From CBDDFV01 sp965227335 (GTDB lineage: Bacteria; Planctomycetota; Phycisphaerae; Phycisphaerales; SM1A02), in contig CBDDFV010000001.1 in the NCBI GenBank assembly GCA_965227335.1, forward strand, positions 1 to 64,000: a DNA stretch of 64,000 nucleotides. The letters are read 5' to 3'. Below are positions 35,325 through 44,376 of the stretch, one piece after another. The notes below the pieces were generated by a model. That model ran no database searches and was not told the origin of the DNA. It saw only the letters and a program-made list of their open reading frames with translations. A program made the translations under genes and the position numbers. Position 1 is the first letter of the stretch. Each line of letters starts with the position of its first letter.

Positions 35325-35362
35325 CAGAACCTCGTCGCAGCCGCGGCGAGGTTCTGTTTTTC
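35325..35362 (+). terminator. Rho-independent terminator of the leader/small-RNA unit
   Basis: CAGAACCTCG / CGAGGTTCTG, a perfect 10-bp stem around a GC-rich loop, followed at once by TTTTT. It ends about 50 bases before the next start codon. Confidence 0.85.
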
Positions 35363-35413
35363 CATCCACGTTGCGTTACGCTCCCGCCCTTCCGCGAGGT
35401 TTCCTTCCCGCCC

Positions 35414-36745
35414 ATGCATGTCGCCGCCGTCCTCGCCGCCGCTCAGACGCTCCGCGCGATCGCGGATGACGGTGATCTGCGCGTTGATCTCGAACGCGCG
35501 GCGGAGCGCGGCCGCTTCACGCCGGACGAGGACACCCGTCTCCTCGACGCGTTCGCCCGGTACCTCACCGCCCGCAACGCCCTGCGCGAAGTGCTCGACG
35601 AACTCACGCCGCATGCCCGATCCCATCTCGAGAATCCGCGCAACCGCGATACGCTCACGGATTTCGCGATCGCCTACACCGCCGCGTGTCTTCTCGTCTA
35701 CGGCGCCCGCACCATCGTCGATCACTACGCGACCCACGCGATCATCCAGCGCAAGCTCAACGAGGGCGATCCCGCCGCCGGACTGCCGCGCAAACAATAC
35801 ACCGGGATCTACCGCGCCCTCACCGACCCCCGTCACGCCTGGCGTCTCTCCACCGCCCGCCACGTCGCCCGGACGCACCGGGCCGACCTCGACACGCTCC
35901 GTGACCACTCGGAATTCGTCGAACTGCTCGACCTCCTCGCGTTCGTCGAGCCGGCGCTGGACGTGCCGGCGCGGCGGTACATCCGGGCGCGTCTGCGGTA
36001 CCGCTGGCACAGCTGGCGACGCCGCCACGCCTCCGCCTGGCAGCAGGGATTGTTCGCCCTGCTCGAACTCGGCGGTCGGGCGGTGGCGGACGTCCGCTTC
36101 ACCCGCGCGCCGCACCGGCTGCCCGCGCATCTCGATGCGATCGAATCGCTGCTGCGGCCGGGCGATGTGATCATCTCGCGTCACCATCACGCGGCGTCGA
36201 ATCTCTTCCTGCCGGGGTACTGGCCGCACGCCTCGCTGTACGTCGGCGATCGACCGGCCGATCTGGCGGACGCCTCGCCTGCGTGCGTGCACTGGGCCGC
36301 GCCCCGACGCGTGCTGGAGGCGAAGAAGGACGGCGTGAAGTTCCGGCCGCTGGCCGAGACGCTGACGGTGGACGAGGCGACGGTGTTGCGGCCGCGTCTG
36401 GGCGAGGCGGACATCAACGCCGCGATCGCCCGGGCCGCTCGTCACGCGGGCAAGGCGTACGACTTCGATTTCGACTTCTTCCGTTCCGACCGGCTCGTCT
36501 GCACCGAGGTCGTCTATCGCGCATACGACGGCGTGGGCGGCGTCGTCTTCGAACTGACGAATCGCTTCGGCCGGCCCACGTTGTCCGCGGAGGACCTGAT
36601 CTCGATGGCGCTCGACGGACGCGGGTTCGAGGTCGCGGCGTGGGCGGGCGACGCGGTGGTCGCCGGCGACGACGCCGCGACACGTCTGCGTTCGATTCGC
36701 GCCGCGTCGGCGATCGTCGCAACGGAGGACGGTCTCCGACCGTAG
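35414..36745 (+). CDS. YiiX/YebB-like permuted NlpC/P60 cysteine hydrolase
   Basis: 443 residues from the ATG at 35414; an in-frame extension upstream would run through the terminator. The N-terminal ~250 residues are mostly helical and unrecognised. From ~255 it follows the circularly permuted papain-like fold: LRPGDVIISR, the catalytic His in YWPHASLYVG, and the nucleophile Cys in DRLVCTEVVYRAY, in the order His then Cys typical of the YiiX (C92) group. Substrates of the group include lipids, amides or peptidoglycan fragments. No clear signal peptide. The GspF gene starts 11 bases after its stop. Confidence 0.75.
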   Translation: MHVAAVLAAAQTLRAIADDGDLRVDLERAAERGRFTPDEDTRLLDAFARYLTARNALREVLDELTPHARSHLENPRNRDTLTDFAIAYTAACLLVYGARTIVDHYATHAIIQRKLNEGDPAAGLPRKQYTGIYRALTDPRHAWRLSTARHVARTHRADLDTLRDHSEFVELLDLLAFVEPALDVPARRYIRARLRYRWHSWRRRHASAWQQGLFALLELGGRAVADVRFTRAPHRLPAHLDAIESLLRPGDVIISRHHHAASNLFLPGYWPHASLYVGDRPADLADASPACVHWAAPRRVLEAKKDGVKFRPLAETLTVDEATVLRPRLGEADINAAIARAARHAGKAYDFDFDFFRSDRLVCTEVVYRAYDGVGGVVFELTNRFGRPTLSAEDLISMALDGRGFEVAAWAGDAVVAGDDAATRLRSIRAASAIVATEDGLRP

Positions 36746-36756
36746 AATCGGCGTCG

Positions 36757-37947
36757 ATGGCGACCTTCTCTTACATCGCGCGCACGGCCGCCGGCGAGCG
36801 GATCGACGGGACCCTCGCGGGCTCGAGCGAGCAGGCGGTCGTCGCCGAACTCCACGCCCGCGATCTCGCCCCGGTCGAGGTGCGCGAAGTCCGCGACAAG
36901 ACCGCCGGCGGCGGACGCATCCCCATCCGCACGCTCGCCAACGCCTACCGACAGATGGCCGACCTCCTGCGGGCCGGCGTGCCGCTCCTCCGCTCGCTCC
37001 GGATCCTCGGTCGATCGAAGGCCAATCCCCGGCTCGCCGCCGTCATGGCGAAGGTCGCCGACCGCGTCGCCGAGGGCGAACGACTCGGCGACGCCATGGG
37101 CGAACACCCCCGCGTCTTCCCGCAGATCCAGCTCGCCATGGTCCGGGCGGGGGAGCGGGGCGGGTTTCTCGAACCGGTCCTCGCCCGGCTCGCCGCGTTT
37201 CTCGAACACCAGGCGGATCTGCGGGCCCGCGTCGTCGGCGCGCTCATCTATCCCGTGGTCCTGCTCGCGGTCAGCACGCTCGTCGTTGTTGGCGCGCTGG
37301 TTTTCTTCGTGCCCAAGTTCGAGAAGTTCTACGCCAAGACGTCCATCCCCCTGCCGACGCAGATCGTGCTCACGACCTCGGACATCCTCACCAACCACGG
37401 CTACGTGATCATCATCGTCGCCGTCGCGGCGTTTTTCGGCTGGCGGCACGTGCGTTCGAAGCCCGGCGTCCAGCGTTTCATCGCGACGCAGCAGTTGCGC
37501 ATCCCGAAACTCGGTCCGCTCATCCGCAGTCTGGCCGTGGCCCGGTTCGCCCGCGTGCTCGGGACGCTGCTGGAGAACGGGATCCCGATGCTCGCGGCGA
37601 TGCAGATCAGCCGCGACGCCGCCGGCCATCTGCTCCTCGCCGAGGCGATCGACGAGGCGACGGAAGCGGTCCGACGCGGGGAGCCGCTCGCCCAGCCGCT
37701 CGCCGCCTCCGGACTGCTCTCCGAGGACGTGGTGGAGATGATCAGCGTCGGGGAATCCGCCAACAACCTGCCCGACGTCCTCGGGACGATCGCGGACACG
37801 ATCGAGGGACGCGTTGATCGATTGCTCAACGTTCTGGTGCGACTGCTGGAGCCGTTGCTGCTGCTGACGCTGGGCGGGGTGATCCTTTTCATCTTCCTGG
37901 CCCTGGTCGTGCCGATGATCCAGATGAGCGCTGGTCTCGCCTCCTGA
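36757..37947 (+). CDS. gspF: Type II secretion inner-membrane platform protein GspF
   Basis: 396 residues with two copies of the T2SF helical domain (about 60-185 and 265-390) and three membrane helices (about 160-185, 215-235, 365-390). Typical segments are MATFSYIARTAAGERIDGTL, RQMADLLRAGVPLLRSL, ARFARVLGTLLENGIPM and the final IEGRVDRLLNVLVRLLEPLL (20 residues). It would couple the GspE ATPase to pseudopilus assembly. First machine gene of the operon; no GspE gene is present in the window. Confidence 0.95.
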   Translation: MATFSYIARTAAGERIDGTLAGSSEQAVVAELHARDLAPVEVREVRDKTAGGGRIPIRTLANAYRQMADLLRAGVPLLRSLRILGRSKANPRLAAVMAKVADRVAEGERLGDAMGEHPRVFPQIQLAMVRAGERGGFLEPVLARLAAFLEHQADLRARVVGALIYPVVLLAVSTLVVVGALVFFVPKFEKFYAKTSIPLPTQIVLTTSDILTNHGYVIIIVAVAAFFGWRHVRSKPGVQRFIATQQLRIPKLGPLIRSLAVARFARVLGTLLENGIPMLAAMQISRDAAGHLLLAEAIDEATEAVRRGEPLAQPLAASGLLSEDVVEMISVGESANNLPDVLGTIADTIEGRVDRLLNVLVRLLEPLLLLTLGGVILFIFLALVVPMIQMSAGLAS

Positions 37948-38136
37948 GGCCCGTTTTGGCGGGGTCGGTGCAACCTGGCCGAGTTGGTTCGTATAGTTAC
38001 TGATGAAGACCCCGTCGGGTGGCGAGGGTCCGACGCCGGTCCCGATCTGCGAGAGTTCGGGCCGGCGGGCAGAGCGCGAGGCCGAGAGAGTCATCCCCAC
38101 CGCGGATCCGCGGGCTGGTCTGAGGAACACATCAAG

Positions 38137-38661
38137 ATGAATCACCGAGGTTGTGCTGTGAGAACGTCCCCCCGCCGCGCGGGTTTCACGCTGATCGAAC
38201 TGCTGATCGTGATCGCGATCCTGCTCGCCCTCGGCGGCATCGTGCTCGTGAGCTATATCAACGTGCAGGAACGGGCGGACAAGAACATTCAGACCGTCCA
38301 GTTCGACTCCCTCGACGACGCCCTGAGCCGCTTCCGGCTCGACATGAAGCGGTGGCCGAGCGAGGACGAGGGGCTCGAGGCGTTGTGGAACCGGGAGGTC
38401 CTCGAAGAAGAGGACGACATGCAGAAGTGGGGCGGTCCCTACCTCGAAGAGCCGGTCCGTGAGGACGCCTGGGGCAACGAACTCGTCTACCGCTTCCCCG
38501 GGGAACTGCGGGGCGAGTCGTTCTACGACCTGATCTCGCTGGGGCCCGACGGCGAAGAGGACACCGAGGACGACATCACCAACCACGATCGCCTGCGGGG
38601 CGAGGACGGTGAGATCGACACCGAAGAGTTCACGCCCGCCGAGACCGACCCCGCCGGCTGA
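38137..38661 (+). CDS. gspG: Major pseudopilin GspG
   Basis: 174 residues. The prepilin signal RRAGFTLIELLIVIAILLAL has Gly-Phe at the cleavage site and Glu at +5. The C-terminal half shows the GspG pattern DAWGNELVYRFPG and SLGPDGEEDTEDDI, which holds the calcium-binding Asp residues. An acidic extension follows the normal end. About 190 bases separate it from gspF, with a TATAGT at 37994-37999 that might be a -10 element. Confidence 0.93.
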   Translation: MNHRGCAVRTSPRRAGFTLIELLIVIAILLALGGIVLVSYINVQERADKNIQTVQFDSLDDALSRFRLDMKRWPSEDEGLEALWNREVLEEEDDMQKWGGPYLEEPVREDAWGNELVYRFPGELRGESFYDLISLGPDGEEDTEDDITNHDRLRGEDGEIDTEEFTPAETDPAG

Positions 38662-38729
38662 GTTCCATCCGAGCCCCACGCCGCACGCCCCGCTCCCCGG
38701 TCGGGCGTTCGCCCGATGGAGGGGCCGTC

Positions 38730-39569
38730 ATGACGAGCGGATCGCCATCCACGATGCGTCGCGCGCTCACGCTGCTCGAAGTCCTGATCGTGCTGGCGGT
38801 GCTCGTGGCGATCGCGGCGATGGTCGTCGCCCCCGCCGCGAACCTCCTCGATCGACGCGCGTTCGACGCCGCCGCCGACCTGCTCCGCGATCACCTGCTC
38901 CTCGCCCGCGCGCACGCGCAACTCACGGGCGAACCGGTGGAGGTCCGCTGGCGGGCGGCGCCCTCGCGTCTCGAAGCGCGGCTGTTCCGACTCGACGGCG
39001 ACGCGACGCCCGTCGACTTCGCCGCCGATGACAGCGACCCCCTTGAACTCGCCGACGACGATCTCATGGACGATCCATGGGTCGACGACGCGGCGATCGC
39101 CGAGGGCTGGGCGGAGCGTCCCCTGCCCGCGGGCGTGATCATGACCGATCGCCGGCCCGAACCCGTCGGGTACGACGACGGCTTCGCCGCTCTCGAGATC
39201 GAGGGATACGGCGACGAGCCCGCGGCCACGGTCATCCGGCTCGTCATCTACATGCCCGACGGCTCCTCGCTGATCGCGAAACCCGCGTGGATGGTCGACG
39301 AATCGCTCGGGCGGGCGATCCGACTCGACGTCAACCCCTGGAGCGGCGACCCCACGCTCACCCTCGTCGACCTCACCGCCGACCCGATGTCCGACGGCGA
39401 GACGGACGAGGACGCCGAACCCGAGGACCTCGAGCCCGTCGACGCCCCCGCCCCCGACGACGGCGACGGTGCGCCGGTCGGCGACTCGGGAGACGCCGTC
39501 GACAATGAAGACAATGACGACGGTGACGACGGTGACGACGACGATGACGATGAAGGCGGCGGTCGATGA
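38730..39569 (+). CDS. gspH: Minor pseudopilin, GspH-like, with acidic tail
   Basis: 279 residues. Prepilin signal MRRALTLLEVLIVLAVLVAI with Glu at +5 of the mature form. The globular domain includes LLARAHAQLTGEPVEVRW, as in GspH/FimT. The C-terminal ~65 residues are mostly Asp, Glu, Gly and Pro (ending DDGDDGDDDDDDEGGGR), an extension not found in ordinary GspH. GGAGGGG precedes the ATG. It overlaps gspI by four bases. Confidence 0.82.
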   Translation: MTSGSPSTMRRALTLLEVLIVLAVLVAIAAMVVAPAANLLDRRAFDAAADLLRDHLLLARAHAQLTGEPVEVRWRAAPSRLEARLFRLDGDATPVDFAADDSDPLELADDDLMDDPWVDDAAIAEGWAERPLPAGVIMTDRRPEPVGYDDGFAALEIEGYGDEPAATVIRLVIYMPDGSSLIAKPAWMVDESLGRAIRLDVNPWSGDPTLTLVDLTADPMSDGETDEDAEPEDLEPVDAPAPDDGDGAPVGDSGDAVDNEDNDDGDDGDDDDDDEGGGR

Positions 39570-40117
39570 GGCGGCGCGGCGGCATTCTCTTCGAGGTGGT
39601 CCTCTCCCTCGCCCTGTTCCTCGCAGCGGCGGGCCTCACCATGCGTTGCGCGCGCGACGTCATTCGCGCCCTCGAACGCGCGCAACTCCGGCAGCAGGCC
39701 GCGGACGTCGCCGCGGGGGCCATGAACATGCTCGACACCGGTCTCATTTCGCTCGCCGACCTGCGCGACGAGTACCCGCCCGAGGAACTCGACCTCTTCA
39801 CCGACGGATCCGTGTCGTTCCTCGATGACGACGCCCCGCCCGCGTGGACCATCGATGTCGCCACCCAGCGCACCGAATACCCGACGCTCTCGCTCGTGCA
39901 GATCACCGTGCGTCGGAACATCGACGGTCCGGTCGACCCCGCCACCGACAGCACGCCCGTGTCGTTCGTCCTGCGACAACTGATCGCGCTGAGCGAAGAC
40001 GATCCCGAGGCGTACGAACTCGACGAACTGCTCGACGACCTGCCGATGGACGAGCCGATGGGCGACGAAGAAGACGACGGCGGGGACGACAGCGATTTCG
40101 GCGGAGGATTCGGATGA
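39566..40117 (+). CDS. gspI: Minor pseudopilin, GspI-like
   Basis: 183 residues. N-terminus RRRGGILFEVVLSLALFLAA is a prepilin signal with Glu at +5 (GILFE). Assignment to GspI rests on the order H-I-J-K and the size of the folded part; motif support is weaker than for GspG. The tail (DDLPMDEPMGDEEDDGGDDS) is strongly acidic like the other minor pseudopilins. ATGA overlaps on both sides show tight coupling. Confidence 0.72.
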   Translation: MRRRGGILFEVVLSLALFLAAAGLTMRCARDVIRALERAQLRQQAADVAAGAMNMLDTGLISLADLRDEYPPEELDLFTDGSVSFLDDDAPPAWTIDVATQRTEYPTLSLVQITVRRNIDGPVDPATDSTPVSFVLRQLIALSEDDPEAYELDELLDDLPMDEPMGDEEDDGGDDSDFGGGFG

Positions 40118-40935
40118 TCCGCCGCCGCCGCGCATTCAGCCTGATCGAAACCATGGTCGCCGTGACGATCCTCATGGCGCTCACGGGCGTCATCTTCACG
40201 TTCCTGCAGGATCTCCTTGCGACCCGGGAGCAGGCGACGCGGGTCGCCGCCTCGCAACGCGCGGCGTCGACGTTGATCGACCGTCTCGAACGCGACCTCT
40301 TTCACGCGATCGCCGGCGATTCCGTCCACGGCCCGGGCGTCGAGGGCGCCGGACGACGGCTGTCGATCCTGACCCGGTCGACGCCCGTGCGGTTCGCCAA
40401 TCAGGGCGCGGCGGATCCGCGTCCGTTCGCCGACCTCGAACGCGCCGAGTACCGCGACGGACGCGACGGCTTCACCGCCCGCCGGACGGTGCTCGCCGAC
40501 GACCCCGCCGGACGCCCCGATCGCGCCCGATTCGAACCCCTCGGCGGCGACCTGCCCCGCGTGCGCTTCCGCTATTACGACGGCTCGTCGTGGCGCGACA
40601 GCTTCGACAGCAGCGCCGCGGACGCGTTTCCGCAGGCGGTCGAAGTCTCCATCTGGTTCAACCCCTGGCCGGGCGAGGAGGAGGACCCCGAAGACGAATT
40701 CGGATTCGAGGACGAGGCCTTCGACGAGGACGCCGCGCTCGATGAAATGATGACGCTCGACGACCTCGGCTTCGATGACGGCGATGACTTCGGCGACGGC
40801 GGCTTCGCCGATGACGAGGACCTCGGCCCGCCGCCGGATCGACGTCGGCTGATCATCATTCCGGACAGCGCGGCGGACGATCCGCTGGAGTCCGTCGAAG
40901 TCAGCCGCGACCCCGATGAGGAGGCCTTCCAGTGA
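40114..40935 (+). CDS. gspJ: Minor pseudopilin, GspJ-like
   Basis: 273 residues. Prepilin signal RRRRAFSLIETMVAVTILMA with Glu at +5. The folded part contains LIDRLERDLFHAI and PRVRFRYYDGSSWRDSFDS, matching GspJ's late Y-d-G-x-W strand. An Asp/Glu-rich insertion of about 50 residues (near 190-240, with DDGDDFGDGGFADDEDLG) interrupts the C-terminal part. It overlaps gspK by four bases. Confidence 0.82.
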   Translation: MIRRRRAFSLIETMVAVTILMALTGVIFTFLQDLLATREQATRVAASQRAASTLIDRLERDLFHAIAGDSVHGPGVEGAGRRLSILTRSTPVRFANQGAADPRPFADLERAEYRDGRDGFTARRTVLADDPAGRPDRARFEPLGGDLPRVRFRYYDGSSWRDSFDSSAADAFPQAVEVSIWFNPWPGEEEDPEDEFGFEDEAFDEDAALDEMMTLDDLGFDDGDDFGDGGFADDEDLGPPPDRRRLIIIPDSAADDPLESVEVSRDPDEEAFQ

Positions 40936-42530
40936 GGCGGCGCGGCGGGCGAAAGGCGTTCGTGCTCGTGACGGTGCTGATCGTGGTCGGCGCGGCGTTG
41001 TTCATCGCGACGAGCTTCCTGTTCACGGCGCAGGCGGAGCTGTCCGGAGCGGCGGCGACGATCGACGCCGTGCAGTCGCGGGCGCTGCTCCATTCGGCCC
41101 TTCGCGCGATGATGGTGGAGCTTGACGGTCAGCGCGCGACCATCCTCGACGGCGAGGACGTGCGCCTCGAATTCCAGTACGTGCTCTACGAGACGTCGAC
41201 GGAGCTGGGCGTGGCGCGGCTGCTCCCGGCGGGGCCGGGCGGCGTGCTGTTCGCCTCCGAGAACGCGCGGCTTGACATCAATCGCGTCGACGCGGAGCAG
41301 ATCGTCGCGACGGGCTTCGTGGATGAAACGACGGCGACGGCGATCATTGCGTTGCGAGACGAGCGAGGCGGGACGTTCAACACGCTGGCGGAGCTGCTCG
41401 CGGTCGACGGCGTGTCGGCGGAGACGCTGTACGGTCCGCTCGAGGACGTCCATCCGACGGACGACGCGGCGTTCGTTGAAGGCGACATCACGGAGCGGGT
41501 CGGCGATCGGCTGGCGGGCGAGACGGCGCGCGGCCTGGCGGACGTGTTCACGGTGTGGTCGTTCGAGCCGGCGCTGCAGCGTTCGGGACGGTTGCGGATC
41601 AACCTGAACACGCCGTGGTCGGAGGAGTTGGGCGATCGGATCGAGGAGCGCTACGACGCGGGCGTGCGGAACGGACTTCAGCAGATCATGCAGAACGGTC
41701 AGTCGTTCGAGTCGGACGCCGACATCTACAACGTCCTCGCGTTCTTCAGCGTGGAGCCGGAGGAGTGGCCGGACGTGGTGGACACCGTGACGACCGACGC
41801 GGAGCCGTACCACGTGGGACGGCTGAACATCAACGCGGCGTCGTACGAAGCGCTGGTGGCGATGGGCATGACGCCGGACGAGGCGTCGGCCGTGATCGAC
41901 ACCCGCGACGGCGTCTCCCGGGAGGACCGCGCGACGATTGCGTGGCCGGCGATCACCGGCGTGATCGAACCGGCGCGGTACGCGGAACTCGGCGACTGGA
42001 TGACCGTGCGGACGTGGCTGTACCGCGTGCGGATCGCGACGGGGACGGTGTCGCCGGACGACGAGGCGGGTCCGTTGCGGAGCCCGCTGATCGTGGAGGC
42101 GGTGATTGACCTATCCGCGCCGGCGCCGCGGCTGGCGTATCTGCGTGACATCACGATGCTCCAGACGACCGCCGCGCTCGCGGCGCGGGGCGTCGGACCG
42201 GCGGACGATTTCGACCGGGATCCGCTCGACGACGGGGGGCTGGATGATCCCGCGGACGAGATGGACGACCCGCTGGCGCCGCCGGCGGACGCCTTCGATC
42301 TGCCGGACATCATGGAGGATCTCGACCCGTCCGCCTTCGATCTGCCGGACATGGCGGACGACCTGCCGGACGATCTCGTCGATATGGACGAGGACCCGGC
42401 CGGCGAATCATCTGCGGAGGGCGACCCGTCCGATATGAATGAGGCGGACGGCTCTTCCGCGGGCGGGAACGGCGGCGGGGGCGACGGAAACGCGGTTCGG
42501 GGTCGCCGAGGCCGGTGGGGGGGCGGCTGA
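40932..42530 (+). CDS. gspK: Minor pseudopilin, GspK-like, with long acidic tail
   Basis: 532 residues from a GTG that overlaps the gspJ stop. N-terminus RRRGGRKAFVLVTVLIVVGA lacks the +5 Glu, as GspK does. A two-part helical GspK fold with SAM/HhH-like segments is suggested by ARLDINRVDAEQIVA, FNTLAELLAVDGVS and RLNINAASYEALVAMGMTPD (20 residues). The final ~100 residues are acidic with Pro (twice AFDLPD), then Gly/Arg-rich. GspK normally ends before this. It would cap the pseudopilus tip with I and J. Confidence 0.83.
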   Translation: MRRRGGRKAFVLVTVLIVVGAALFIATSFLFTAQAELSGAAATIDAVQSRALLHSALRAMMVELDGQRATILDGEDVRLEFQYVLYETSTELGVARLLPAGPGGVLFASENARLDINRVDAEQIVATGFVDETTATAIIALRDERGGTFNTLAELLAVDGVSAETLYGPLEDVHPTDDAAFVEGDITERVGDRLAGETARGLADVFTVWSFEPALQRSGRLRINLNTPWSEELGDRIEERYDAGVRNGLQQIMQNGQSFESDADIYNVLAFFSVEPEEWPDVVDTVTTDAEPYHVGRLNINAASYEALVAMGMTPDEASAVIDTRDGVSREDRATIAWPAITGVIEPARYAELGDWMTVRTWLYRVRIATGTVSPDDEAGPLRSPLIVEAVIDLSAPAPRLAYLRDITMLQTTAALAARGVGPADDFDRDPLDDGGLDDPADEMDDPLAPPADAFDLPDIMEDLDPSAFDLPDMADDLPDDLVDMDEDPAGESSAEGDPSDMNEADGSSAGGNGGGGDGNAVRGRRGRWGGG

Positions 42531-42705
42531 CCGCTTCGGGCCGAATCTCGGATCGGGTCGAAAGATCGCAGCGAGGCGGTCGTTCGACCCATACAAGGAG
42601 TAGGCTGAGGTTCGCCGGAAAATCCGCTCCCTGCGGCGGTTGGCGAACCGCGGCGAGGCGGCGGGGCCACTCGGACCGCGGAGACGGACCGGGTGGGCCG
42701 GCCAT

Positions 42706-42745
42706 GTGTCGACGGGTGTCGACGGGTGTGGACAGGTGTGACGGG
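42706..42745. repeat. Four imperfect 10-bp direct repeats (GTGTCGACGG)
   Basis: GTGTCGACGG twice, then GTGTGGACAG and GTGTGACGGG, in the 277-base gap between gspK and the GspL-like gene. Otherwise I see nothing in this gap. Could be a protein-binding site or simple slippage sequence. Confidence 0.5.
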
Positions 42746-42807
42746 CGGGGCGAGCAGGACAGCGCCCGCCCCGTGAACGCCGGAGGCAGAGGAGACAGGC
42801 GACGGGC

Positions 42808-44376
42808 ATGCCGGCAAAGAAAGCCATCGCGATCGATCTCGGTCCACGCCGCCTTCGCGCGGTGCAGGTGTCCGTCGGGCGCGGCGACCGGCTCGACATC
42901 GAACGCGTCATCAGCGAGCCCACGCCCGATTCGATCGACCGGGACGACGCGGACGCCCTCGGGACCTGGATCCGCGAACGACTCGACGCGGCGAAGTTCG
43001 CCCGCGCGCCCGTCACGCTGGCCGTGGGACGCAACGACGTCGCGCTCAAACGTCTGACGCTGCCGACCACCGAAGCCCACGAAGCGCCGGAGATGACGCG
43101 GCTCGCCATGCAGCGCGAGTTGCCGTTCGAACCGTCGAACGCGGTCATCGACTTCCTTCCGCTCGGCGCCCCCGCGGTCGAGAACGCGACGTCGATGGAT
43201 GTGCTCGCCGTCGCCCTCCCCGGCGAGGTGCTCGCGTTCAACGAGCGGATGGCGAAGGTCGCCGGACTGAAAGTCGACCGCGTCTCGCTCCGGTGCATCG
43301 GCGCGGTGTCGCTTCTCGCGACCCACCACGGCGACGACAACCCGCCCGGACTGATGATCGTCGACGTGGCGAACGACGCAGCGGAGTTCACGGTGATCGT
43401 CGACAACGTCGTTCACTTCGCGCGAGCGGCGGACCTGCCGAACACGGACGACCCCGCGGCGATCGCGGACGCGGTGAGCCGCGAAGCCCGACGGACGTGG
43501 ATGAGCTTCCGCATGGTCGGCGATGAGGACGAGGTCGATCGCATCGCGGTGGTGGGCGATCCGTCGCACGCGAAGGTGGTGGCCCACGCGGTCGGGTCCG
43601 AGTTGAATCTGCCCGCCCAGGTGAGGGACGCCCACCCGTGCGTCGACGCCGGTTCCGTCGACATGGACGGCGTCTGGCCGCTCGTCGGTCTGCTGCTCGC
43701 CCCCCGCCAGGGACGCCCGCTGCTCAACTTCGCTTCCCCCCGCCGGGCCCCGGACTTCGCCGCGCGTCGCCGCCAACGCTGGCTCGCGGCGGCGGGGATT
43801 CTGATCGTGCTCGCGGCCGGGGGATTCGCGTTCGCCCAGATCTCGCTCGCCGGCCTCCGCGACGAACTCGCCGCCCAGCAGCAGCGGTACCGTCCCATGC
43901 TCAAGGATCGCGTCGCCTACAAGCGCGACGTCCTGCGGCTCCAGCACCTCGAATACTGGGAAGAGGCCAACACCGATTGGCTCGCCCATCTCGCCCGGCT
44001 CGCGGCGGTGTCGCCCGATCCCGACCAGCTCGTCTTCGACGGCTGGGTCGGCGTGCTCAACTTCCGGGGCGTCGAGTGGAGCCGCAAGGACAAGGCGTGG
44101 TCGGCGCCCCGCGGCGTTCGCATCACCATCGACGGCGAAGCCCGCAATCGCGCGGAGGCCGAAGCCTTCCGGGATGCGCTGGTCGGATCCGATCTCTACC
44201 TCGCCCGCGCGGCCGGACCGGACGCCGAGGGCGGACAACGGCTGCCCTTCCCGTTCAAGCTCGTCCTCGAATCCGACGAAACCGCCCCGACCATCGTCGA
44301 CGCCGAGGACGAGGCGGAGCCGAAGCCGACCGACGCCGACAACGCGCTCGCCGCCCGCGGGGGAGGATCGTCATGA
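42808..44376 (+). CDS. gspL: GspL-like protein (PilM-like actin-fold domain joined to a PilN-like domain)
   Basis: 522 residues. Residues 1 to ~310 are a PilM/FtsA-type actin-fold: KKAIAIDLGPRRLRAVQVS (phosphate-1 loop), LTLPTTEAHEAPEMTRLAMQ, MIVDVANDAAEFTVIVDN and RIAVVGDPSH. A membrane helix (about 332-352, WLAAAGILIVLAAGGFAFAQ) follows, then a short coiled stretch and a ferredoxin-like PilN-type periplasmic domain, ending in an acidic tail. GspL is generally regarded as equivalent to PilM plus PilN. It would recruit GspE to the platform. ATGA overlap with the next gene. Confidence 0.85.
   Translation: MPAKKAIAIDLGPRRLRAVQVSVGRGDRLDIERVISEPTPDSIDRDDADALGTWIRERLDAAKFARAPVTLAVGRNDVALKRLTLPTTEAHEAPEMTRLAMQRELPFEPSNAVIDFLPLGAPAVENATSMDVLAVALPGEVLAFNERMAKVAGLKVDRVSLRCIGAVSLLATHHGDDNPPGLMIVDVANDAAEFTVIVDNVVHFARAADLPNTDDPAAIADAVSREARRTWMSFRMVGDEDEVDRIAVVGDPSHAKVVAHAVGSELNLPAQVRDAHPCVDAGSVDMDGVWPLVGLLLAPRQGRPLLNFASPRRAPDFAARRRQRWLAAAGILIVLAAGGFAFAQISLAGLRDELAAQQQRYRPMLKDRVAYKRDVLRLQHLEYWEEANTDWLAHLARLAAVSPDPDQLVFDGWVGVLNFRGVEWSRKDKAWSAPRGVRITIDGEARNRAEAEAFRDALVGSDLYLARAAGPDAEGGQRLPFPFKLVLESDETAPTIVDAEDEAEPKPTDADNALAARGGGSS

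Larger units (their letters stand above)
35042..35362 (+). ncRNA. Candidate structured leader or small RNA carrying a 13-codon ORF
   Basis: A compact unit lies in the 500-base gap between two genes: AT-rich promoter-like patch, a stretch with a small GCGAGTG/CGCTCGC hairpin, an extended Shine-Dalgarno, a 13-codon frame, a nested hairpin beginning inside that frame, and a strong T-tailed terminator. The order suits an attenuator or an independent small transcript. It resembles no Rfam family that I recognise. The gene after the terminator is a YiiX-like hydrolase. Confidence 0.4.

Noticed and set aside
42706..42745. CRISPR-like array
   Set aside because: Four adjacent 10-bp units without spacers; far too short and contiguous.
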